Made by a program: the position numbers and the translations under genes. Positions 1-5,162 of a stretch of DNA of 5,836 nt are shown piece after piece; within the stretch, counting starts at the first letter, position 1; the number at the start of each line of letters is the position of its first letter. Below the pieces are notes generated by a model. The model did no database searches and had not been told where the DNA came from. It saw nothing but the letters and a program-made list of their open reading frames with translations. This stretch comes from Candidatus Alkanophagales archaeon (lineage in GTDB: Archaea; Halobacteriota; Syntropharchaeia; Alkanophagales; B39-G2), in contig QMVQ01000116.1 in NCBI GenBank assembly GCA_003661185.1, positions 1 to 5,836 on the forward strand, read 5' to 3'.

Positions 1-140
1 CCTATCTCTCCAAGAGCACTTGCTGCTTCCCTTCGAACATGCCTATCTTTATGTCGTAAAGCTTTTATCAATCCTTTAACATTCTTCTTCTCTTGCAGCC
101 TTTTCACATTCGGCTCAAACAACCCATCAAATATTCCCAT
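1..140 (-). CDS. HEAT-repeat protein, N-terminal part (runs off the left edge)
   Basis: Reading the minus strand from the ATG at 140 gives an open frame to the window edge, about 46 residues. It begins MGIFDGLFEPNVKRLQEKKN and continues into a segment with ALRHKDRHVRREAASALGEI. The second part is a textbook HEAT/PBS-lyase-like repeat: a helix ending in an ALRHKD-type turn, then VRREAASALGEIG. Such proteins are alpha-solenoid scaffolds for protein-protein contacts; the partner cannot be told from one repeat. The start is well fixed by AAGGAGGTG five bases ahead of the ATG. Composition is AT-rich, unlike trm5. The frame is too short to appear as a stand-alone ORF because it is cut by the window. 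I am confident of the repeat type but not of any specific function. Confidence 0.85.
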   Translation of the reverse strand, partial: MGIFDGLFEPNVKRLQEKKNVKGLIKALRHKDRHVRREAASALGEI

Positions 141-145
141 TTTCA

Positions 146-154
146 CACCTCCTT
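146..154 (-). promoter_or_regulatory. Strong Shine-Dalgarno site of the HEAT-repeat gene
   Basis: The minus strand reads AAGGAGGTG followed by five bases and then ATG at 140. This is close to a full match to the anti-SD end of 16S rRNA at good spacing. It fixes the start of the partial gene and argues that the gene is translated as a leadered message. Confidence 0.8.
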
Positions 155-191
155 AAATTTATTCCTATAGCGGCAGCGGCAAATTGCGTAT

Positions 192-211
192 AACTTAGTA
201 TATACGAAGTT
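192..211. promoter_or_regulatory. 20-bp near-perfect palindrome around a TATA-like core
   Basis: The bases AACTTAGTATATACGAAGTT form an inverted repeat with one mismatched pair (positions 197/206). The centre is the self-complementary GTATATAC (198-205). On the minus strand this core lies about 60 bases before the HEAT-gene ATG. If it is the TATA box, transcription would start near 173-178 and leave a leader of about 35 bases holding the strong SD. A palindrome over a TATA box is what an autoregulatory repressor operator would look like. It could equally be a recombinase binding pair, since a recombinase remnant lies next to it. The role is inferred; the symmetry is seen directly. Confidence 0.45.
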
Positions 212-285
212 CGCTTTTTGTTCGGTTTTGGAAGGATATACGAAGTTCATGCTATCTCCAATTTTGGCAGTATATACGAACTCAT
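198..285. repeat. Three direct repeats with exact 36-bp period
   Basis: TATACGAA starts at 201, 237 and 273, so the period is exactly 36 bp. Copies 1 and 2 share TATACGAAGTTC; copy 3 has TATACGAACTC. The block before copies 2 and 3 is also shared: TTTTGGAAGGA (226-236) against TTTTGGCAGTA (262-272). The unit is therefore about 22 conserved bases followed by about 14 variable ones. Copy 3 overlaps the repaired 3' end of the recombinase remnant. Candidate roles are binding sites of a tyrosine recombinase, operator sites for the HEAT gene, or replication-type iterons. Which one applies cannot be decided from sequence alone. Confidence 0.6.
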
Positions 286-421
286 CCATCTTTTTCACCT
301 TTAACCATCATATCTAGCGGACTTCTATTTTTCTCAAATTTTTCATGGCAACATGAATATAAATCTCCGTCGTTTTTGAACTTTTGTGACCAAACAACAC
401 CTTATTTGCAACACCCAACAT
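282..421 (-). pseudogene. Tyrosine recombinase (XerA-type integrase) C-terminal remnant, frameshifted
   Basis: The minus-strand frame contains VLFGHKSSKTTEIYIHV then MKNLRKI. This is the C-terminal catalytic block of phage/Xer-type integrases: the Gly-His of the GHKSS box and the nucleophile Tyr in TEIYIHV. The frame then reads EVR and stops at 314-316. Adding one base after the ATA codon restores RKIRSPLD followed by nine more residues and a stop at 282-284, and RSPLD is the usual tail of this family. So the gene carries a one-base deletion in the tail and has lost everything upstream of the last conserved block. Upstream of about 403 the reading no longer resembles the family, and upstream of about 465 the DNA becomes GC-rich, which looks like a junction. 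It is non-functional as it stands. Family assignment is secure; the original element is unknown. Confidence 0.8.
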
Positions 422-633
422 TTCAACAGAACTTAGAGACTTGTGGTATTTTAAATTAACGACCCGCTCACACCGCCCCTTGTCCTCCCTTTCGGAAGGA
501 GCCTTGCGGGCAACAGAAAGATAAAGCCGCATACAAGCCCACCACTCTTAATGTCGCCGAGAAAGCCGCTCTTAGAGCGTAGCTGCGTGCCCAGCCCGAC
601 GGGGAGGCGCTACGCCCGTTTTCGCGGAGTGGC
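422..633. other. GC-rich junction with several potential RNA/DNA stems
   Basis: No convincing gene is seen here. The stretch changes from AT-rich (recombinase side) to GC-rich (trm5 side). Stems visible by eye are an outer pair CCACTC (542-547) with GAGTGG (627-632), an inner pair GCGTAGC (577-583) with GCTACGC (609-615), a competing small hairpin CGCTC-TTA-GAGCG (567-579), and a short TCGG-loop hairpin at 485-501. The outer stem ends one base before the trm5 stop codon, so the fold would lie in the 3' region of the trm5 message. It may be a transcript-end structure, an unrecognised small RNA, or chance pairing in GC-rich DNA. Confidence 0.35.
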
Positions 634-1725
634 TCACGCCCTGCCTCCGATTTTCGCATCCACCGCCACGATGTAAGCGTGCGGCGCATACTGCTTGACC
701 CTCCTCGCATTCAGAATTTCGCAGCGGAAGCCGTGAGCCTCGACGCCGCCCCTTAACTCTTCAACTGCGGCTCCTATCGCCTTTCTAACGCCCTCAGAGC
801 TTCTCACCTTGCCCCCACCGGCATCGACGGCGGACTTCACGGCGTAGTAATGCAGGACGCAGCCGTCCTTTGCCATTTCCAGCGCATTTTCCAAGAGGGC
901 AAAGGCGTCGTGCGGCAGGTTCATGATTATCCTGTCGGCTATGCCTCTTAACCTCTTCGAAAGCTCTCGAACGTCCCCCTCCAAAACCTCGACGTTCGTA
1001 ACCTTATTCAGCTCGAGATTCCTCCGCAGGTAGCAGATGGCATCCGGGTTGATGTCGATGGCTATGACGCGGGCGGCACGCCTCGCCACTTGGATGGCAA
1101 ACGTCCCGACGCCCGCAAACATGTCAACGACGGTTTCCCCGCCTTTGACGAGCGCTGAGACACGAGCACGCTCGTAACCGAGTCTCGGGTTGAAATACGC
1201 CCTTTCCAAATCCACGAGGAACTTAAAGCCGTTTTCCTTGTGCACGGTCTCAGTCCGCCGCTCCCCCGCTATTATCTCGAAGCGTCTCGTCCTGTAAACG
1301 CCGCTGACCGCCGATGCACGACGCACGACGACCTTGACGTTCTTATGCACTTTCAATATCGCCGCCGCTGCCCTTTCTGCAACTTGTCGCTCCTCCGCTT
1401 CATCGTCGCACAACGGAAGCGCCGTAATCACCGCGATATCTCCCACAACCTCGTAAGACGGCCTGAAACCCAGCAAACCCTCGACGGTTTCTCGCCTCAC
1501 AGCCTCAAAATCCTCAATCAAAAATTCAAACTCAAGCGCAGGACTTGCACCCTTTAAAACTTTCTCAACTTCCTCTTTCAAACCTTCCAAAGGCAGGTAC
1601 ACGAAATTGCTGTCAGCTCTCGCTCGCACGTCCCGCCGCAGTAGTCCTCGTTCGGACAAAAGCCACCTTACTTCCTCTCCCCGCCGCTTTGGCACCCTGA
1701 CGCAGAACGCTTTCACCACCGGCAT
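634..1725 (-). CDS. trm5: tRNA (guanine37-N1)-methyltransferase, aTrm5 family
   Basis: The 363-residue product transfers a methyl group from S-adenosylmethionine to N1 of G37, next to the anticodon, which prevents +1 frameshifting and in archaea can start wyosine synthesis. Length and layout fit the family. A small N-terminal D1-like domain spans about residues 5-72. The middle domain has YEVVGDIAVI (91-100), GVYRTR (142-147) and NPRLGYER (179-186). The Rossmann methyltransferase core has the SAM loop VDMFAGVGTF (200-209), IAIDIN (221-226) and the family-typical NLPH (269-272). The C-terminal end KQYAPHAYIVAVD is also typical. I chose ATG at 1725; a TTG directly before it (1728) is possible but adds only one residue. 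No clear SD is seen. The gene is GC-rich, intact and divergent from the surface-protein gene. It was probably inherited vertically. The exact subclass (Trm5a, b or c) is not resolved. Confidence 0.93.
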   Translation of the reverse strand: MPVVKAFCVRVPKRRGEEVRWLLSERGLLRRDVRARADSNFVYLPLEGLKEEVEKVLKGASPALEFEFLIEDFEAVRRETVEGLLGFRPSYEVVGDIAVITALPLCDDEAEERQVAERAAAAILKVHKNVKVVVRRASAVSGVYRTRRFEIIAGERRTETVHKENGFKFLVDLERAYFNPRLGYERARVSALVKGGETVVDMFAGVGTFAIQVARRAARVIAIDINPDAICYLRRNLELNKVTNVEVLEGDVRELSKRLRGIADRIIMNLPHDAFALLENALEMAKDGCVLHYYAVKSAVDAGGGKVRSSEGVRKAIGAAVEELRGGVEAHGFRCEILNARRVKQYAPHAYIVAVDAKIGGRA

Positions 1726-1777
1726 CAACGCTACTGCTTTTTCCTGATTGATAACATGAACGGGTGACGACGGAAGG

Positions 1778-1785
1778 CTTTATTG
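1778..1785 (-). promoter_or_regulatory. Weak TATA-like box for trm5
   Basis: The minus strand reads CAATAAAG about 53 bases upstream of the trm5 ATG, which would put a transcription start near 1753. The match to an archaeal TATA box is poor and no BRE is obvious. It is listed only as the best candidate in an otherwise GC-rich stretch. Confidence 0.25.
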
Positions 1786-1811
1786 CATTAGCGACTTGGT
1801 AGCGGCTCGTG

Positions 1812-1856
1812 GCGAGGCACGATGCATGGACGGAAGAGCACCCGCTCCAGCCTCGC
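1812..1856. repeat. GC-rich inverted repeat in the divergent intergenic region
   Basis: GCGAGGC (1812-1818) is the exact complement of GCCTCGC (1850-1856). Inside it lies GAGC-ACCC-GCTC (1836-1847). The element sits upstream of the predicted promoter of the surface gene and upstream of trm5, so it is probably not in either leader. It could be a DNA-level regulatory site or an untranslated RNA fold. Chance is possible because the stretch is GC-rich. Confidence 0.35.
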
Positions 1857-1890
1857 TTTGTGGCGTTGTTGATGGAAGAATTGCATCAAT

Positions 1891-1908
1891 CGAAAAGTTT
1901 TATAAAAA
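1891..1908 (+). promoter_or_regulatory. Archaeal BRE/TATA promoter of the surface-protein gene
   Basis: CGAAAAGTTTTATAAAAA gives a purine-rich BRE-like CGAAAAG followed by a good TATA box (TTTATAAAA). Transcription would start about 25 bases downstream, near 1927, leaving a leader of nearly 40 bases that includes the ribosome binding site. This is the best archaeal-type promoter in the window. Confidence 0.65.
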
Positions 1909-1954
1909 TCATCAACATAGCTGCACCAATCGTGTCTTTCCAACATAGGAATCC

Positions 1955-1961
1955 GGTGGAG
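1955..1961 (+). promoter_or_regulatory. Ribosome binding site that decides the surface-protein start
   Basis: GGTGGAG lies directly before two tandem ATG codons (1963 and 1966). It leaves only one base before the first ATG and four before the second, so initiation at 1966 is preferred. The two choices differ by a single Met. Confidence 0.6.
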
Positions 1962-1965
1962 AATG

Positions 1966-4900
1966 ATGAAAGTTGTGCCGAGTGGGCGGCGAAGGTTGGC
2001 AAGTTGGTTGTTTCTGCTCTTAGCGCTTTGCGTTCTCAGCGCCGCTTCCGTAGTCACGATTTTCGTGCCTGACGATTATGCTGATATTCAATGGGCGAAT
2101 GCTGCAAGCGCCGGGGACATCACCGAGTTCAAAACGGGTGCCAACTGGATGGCAGGTAACCTTAATGGAGAGGGGGGTTGTATATTTAATTATGCAAACA
2201 TTAAAACTGAAGGTTCTAATACATATTACGTTGCTCCTTGGGGAAATGACCGCAATCCGGGAACGATAGACCAGCCTTGGAGGACTATTCAACATGCCGC
2301 TGAAACATTGTTGCCAGGTGATACGGTCTATATTAAAGAGGGAATTTATAATGAGAGGGTTATCCCACAGAATTCGGGAAGTCCTGGAAATTATATCACA
2401 TACACGGCATATCCCGGCGATACTGTCATAATTGATGGAGCTGATATATCTTTACCGGCGTGGGGAGGATTGTTCGATTTATCGGATAAGGCATACATTA
2501 ACATTTCAGGATTAAAGATAATAAATGCAGGTCCAAATGACAATAATGCCGGAATATTAGTAGATAATTGCAGTCATATCACCATCAAGAACTGCTATAC
2601 ATATAATACCACTTCATCAGGCATTGGTGTATGGGATAGTAACAATATAACCATAGATGGCAATGAGGTTGTGCTTGCCTGTGATGACGGCGAGCAAGAA
2701 TGCATTACAGTGGCTAACACCAATACGTTCGTGGTCAAGAACAATCGTGTTCACCACAGCGGACCTGGCACGCTTGGCGGTGAGGGTATAGATATAAAGG
2801 ACGGCTCATCAAACGGAAAGGTCTATAAAAACGTCGTGCACGATATAAATCGTCTTGGTATTTATGTAGATGCCTGGGATAAGCATACATATAATATTGA
2901 AGTTTATAAGAATATTGTATATAATTGTAGCGGTGACGGTTTCTGCGTCGTCTCTGAGAAGGGAGGACTACTTGAAAATGTCAGTTTTTATAATAATATC
3001 GCCTACAATAATGAAGAGAATGGCTTTAGTTTCGGGCATTATGGTGAAAACGCACCATCTCGCCCACTAAGGAATATTAAGGTAGTAAACAATGTTTTCT
3101 ATAACAACGGGAAGGGGACGTGGGGCGGTGGAATATCGGTTGAAAGCGAAGATGCAGAGGATATTGTAATAAGAAATAACATCGTCAGTCAAAACTTAAT
3201 ATTTCAAATACAAGTGGAAGTCTCAATACCAAATCTTACAATAGACCATAATTTGATTGATGGTTATCGGGGATATGAGTATGAGACCAACGGCACTGAC
3301 TACGTAGCAGGCGGCGGCCCTTTGTTTGTAAATGCTCCTGCTGCGGACTTCCATCTGCAAGCACACTCCCCTGCCATAGATAACGGCTCTTCGGTGGACG
3401 CCCCAAATGACGATTTCGACGGGACTCCTCGCCCACAGGGGGCAGGATATGACATCGGAGCTTTTGAGTTCGCTTCAAATCTAAGACCAATCCCGGAATT
3501 CTCAATTAGCCCGTCTCCAGCCTTTGTTAACCAAACAGTAATCTTCAACGCTTCATTGAGCTACGACCCAGACGGCAGCATAACTAACTACGAGTGGGAC
3601 TTTGGGGATGAAAACGAAACACGATGGGATAAGGCAGATAGCTGGCTCTATCAACTACAAAATATTGACCTCGGGGCAATAGCCAATTCCTCCTTCGACC
3701 TGGTCGTAATTGATTACTCGACAGATGGAACTGAAGACGGCGAATTTACATATGAGCAGATTAATAACCTTAAAAAGAAAGGAAAGCTCGTAGTAGCTTA
3801 CATGAGCATCGGGGAAGCTGAGAATTATCGCTATTACTGGAATTCTTCTTGGGATGCAGATGATGACGGCATTCCGGATGCGGGCGCCCCCTCTTGGTTG
3901 GATAGAGAGAACCCAGAATGGGAGGGGAATTATAAGGTCAGATACTGGGAGACGGGATGGCAGAACATCATTTTTGGCTCACCCGACAGCTATCTCGATA
4001 AAATCATGGCGGCAGGCTTCGATGGTGTTTATTTGGATTGTATTGATGCTTATGAATATTATGCGGAGCAAGGAAGAGAAACGGCGGAGCAGGAGATGGT
4101 TGATTTCGTGAAGGCGATTTCGAAATATGCTAAGGAACGAAATAAAAATTTTGGCATTTTCCCTCAAAATGGAGAGGCATTAGCTGAGCATCCAGATTAT
4201 ATCGTTGCTTGCACGGGCATTGGTAAAGAGGATACCTGGTATGATGGTGATATCCCACAGGACGGGACTTACACCGATGAAGTACTGAGATACTTGGACA
4301 TGTTCAAGCAAAGAAATAAGTTGGTTTTAGTGGTGGATTACTGCCGCAATCCGAAGAACATAGACGATTTTTATGAAAAAGCTCTCAAAAAGGGTTATGT
4401 TCCCTATGCCACGGTTAGGGACTTGGATGCCTTGATTGTCAATCCGAGACACACACCAGGAGAAGTGGTAAGCCACTCTTATACTTCAGCAGGAGAATAT
4501 ACCGTAACGCTAACGGTTACCGACGACGACGGAGCGACGAACTCAACCGCAAAGCGGATAGTCGTGCGTGAAAAGCCAAGCGTGGGCGTGGCGACGGACA
4601 AATACGAATACGCCGCCGGCGACTTGATGCTTATTGGAATCACCCTGCGGAGCTCAACGGCGGAGGCGCAGCCCGTGCGTTTCTCGTGGCGGCTTGATTT
4701 TCCGGATTACGATTTGGGCTTCCCGATTGTGGACAAGCTGCTCGTGCTGCCGCCGAACTTCGAGCGGGCGTTCATGCTGCGATGGCGGCTGCCGAACTGG
4801 CGAGTGGCGTTCGACGCAGCATGGCACGTCGCTCTCTACGACGCCGCGACCTCGGAGCTGATTTCCGAGGACGAGGCGGCGTGGCGCTACGTGCCCGACG

Positions 4901-5085
4901 GACGGTTTAACTCAAGCCTGCGGCACACGAATCTCACTCATCTGACTGCGCCGCTTACCATACATCTCGCAGAAAGCCTCGCAGGGCGGGATGCGGCAGG
5001 TATGGAGGGCGGTGGTGATGAGACTCAACTCATCTCTCCATACCCATATCCATTGTATATAATATGCTTTGTGGCACAATTATAA
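1966..5085 (+). CDS. Secreted beta-helix / PKD surface protein with a TM1410-type (GH114-like) glycosidase domain nested in the PKD fold
   Basis: The product is 1039 residues. A Sec signal peptide (about 1-29) has RRR, a hydrophobic core and SAAS, but no lipobox. Next comes VPDDYADIQ (34-42), the usual opening of an archaeal beta-helix, which breaks off. A second opening, TYYVAPWGND (86-95) with PWRTIQ (104-109), leads into a right-handed parallel beta-helix to about 430, rich in NN-I-x-I turns. A choice-of-anchor-Q-like end follows (450-502, ending YDIGAFEF). PKD half one is 507-552 with YEWDFGD. A TM1410/MJ1477-type TIM barrel (553-828) has VIDYSTDG (581-588), VAYMSIGEAE (610-619), GVYLDCID (687-694), FPQNGE (732-737) and YATVRDLD (814-821). 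PKD half two is 829-867 with GEYTVTLTVTDDDGA. An Ig-like domain lies at about 871-978. The tail lacks a clear membrane or sorting anchor and may have been replaced. Seventeen N-X-S/T sequons fit an exported, glycosylated protein. A role in extracellular polysaccharide binding or cleavage is inferred. Confidence 0.85.
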   Translation: MKVVPSGRRRLASWLFLLLALCVLSAASVVTIFVPDDYADIQWANAASAGDITEFKTGANWMAGNLNGEGGCIFNYANIKTEGSNTYYVAPWGNDRNPGTIDQPWRTIQHAAETLLPGDTVYIKEGIYNERVIPQNSGSPGNYITYTAYPGDTVIIDGADISLPAWGGLFDLSDKAYINISGLKIINAGPNDNNAGILVDNCSHITIKNCYTYNTTSSGIGVWDSNNITIDGNEVVLACDDGEQECITVANTNTFVVKNNRVHHSGPGTLGGEGIDIKDGSSNGKVYKNVVHDINRLGIYVDAWDKHTYNIEVYKNIVYNCSGDGFCVVSEKGGLLENVSFYNNIAYNNEENGFSFGHYGENAPSRPLRNIKVVNNVFYNNGKGTWGGGISVESEDAEDIVIRNNIVSQNLIFQIQVEVSIPNLTIDHNLIDGYRGYEYETNGTDYVAGGGPLFVNAPAADFHLQAHSPAIDNGSSVDAPNDDFDGTPRPQGAGYDIGAFEFASNLRPIPEFSISPSPAFVNQTVIFNASLSYDPDGSITNYEWDFGDENETRWDKADSWLYQLQNIDLGAIANSSFDLVVIDYSTDGTEDGEFTYEQINNLKKKGKLVVAYMSIGEAENYRYYWNSSWDADDDGIPDAGAPSWLDRENPEWEGNYKVRYWETGWQNIIFGSPDSYLDKIMAAGFDGVYLDCIDAYEYYAEQGRETAEQEMVDFVKAISKYAKERNKNFGIFPQNGEALAEHPDYIVACTGIGKEDTWYDGDIPQDGTYTDEVLRYLDMFKQRNKLVLVVDYCRNPKNIDDFYEKALKKGYVPYATVRDLDALIVNPRHTPGEVVSHSYTSAGEYTVTLTVTDDDGATNSTAKRIVVREKPSVGVATDKYEYAAGDLMLIGITLRSSTAEAQPVRFSWRLDFPDYDLGFPIVDKLLVLPPNFERAFMLRWRLPNWRVAFDAAWHVALYDAATSELISEDEAAWRYVPDGRFNSSLRHTNLTHLTAPLTIHLAESLAGRDAAGMEGGGDETQLISPYPYPLYIICFVAQL
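3622..4449 (+). other. Glycosidase-domain insertion inside the PKD domain
   Basis: PKD domains normally run from YEWDFGD through a short loop into a SYxxAGxYTVTLTV strand pair. Here the two parts are separated by about 276 residues that carry every conserved block of the TM1410/MJ1477 family. Joining residue 552 to 829 gives a complete, normal-length PKD domain. The inserted stretch is more AT-rich (22/60 G+C at 4141-4200) than the second PKD half and C-terminal domain. The frame is kept on both sides, so the protein can be made as a nested fold. Confidence 0.75.
4999..5044. repeat. Two-tier hairpin at the end of the surface-protein gene
   Basis: GGTATGGAG (4999-5007) pairs perfectly with CTCCATACC (5036-5044). 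Inside, GATGAG (5017-5022) pairs perfectly with CTCATC (5029-5034) around a six-base loop. The two stems are separated by nine bases on one side and one on the other. It lies exactly where the gene turns from GC-rich to AT-rich, so it may mark a rearrangement point or a mobile-element end, or act as a transcript-end structure. Confidence 0.55.
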
Positions 5086-5136
5086 CATTGAATATTCCAA
5101 GTCCGTTTTTGATTATGCCAATTATGTTTATTCAAA

Positions 5137-5162
5137 CAATGGAATAAACATTAATTCCGTTG
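5137..5162 (+). terminator. 9-bp hairpin downstream of the surface-protein gene
   Basis: As plus-strand RNA, CAAUGGAAU (5137-5145) pairs over nine bases, one a U-G wobble, with AUUCCGUUG (5154-5162) around an eight-base loop. It begins 52 bases after the surface-gene stop and spans the transposase stop codon on the other strand. The wobble favours plus-strand RNA. No U-run follows, so terminator function is only a possibility; it could also belong to the end of the insertion element. Confidence 0.3.

Noticed and set aside
198..285. Short CRISPR array
   Set aside because: Only three units occur, with about 22 conserved and 14 variable bases. Spacers are too short, the third copy is degenerate, and no cas genes are present.
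541..633. tRNA-like element on the minus strand (seven-pair closing stem, about 90 bases)
   Set aside because: There is no T-arm consensus (GGTTCRA), no recognisable anticodon arm, and no D-arm in the right place. The end stem alone is not enough.
468..710. Minus-strand 80-residue frame overlapping the trm5 end
   Set aside because: It is read in another frame through the conserved trm5 C-terminus, has low-complexity Arg/Ser content, and shows no family pattern.
1999..2055. Lipoprotein signal (Cys in LLALC)
   Set aside because: The residue before Cys is Leu, not Gly/Ala/Ser, and the Cys lies in the middle of the hydrophobic core, so a normal Sec signal is more likely.
1788..2072. Frames on both strands over the surface-gene promoter and start
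   Set aside because: They overlap the TATA box, ribosome binding site and signal peptide of the real gene, and show no recognisable domain.
3615..4452. Direct-repeat footprint of the glycosidase insertion (CGAAACAC at 3615 and CGAGACAC at 4445)
   Set aside because: The match is 7 of 8 and the offset of 830 bases is not a multiple of three, so recombination between them would break the frame. Probably chance.
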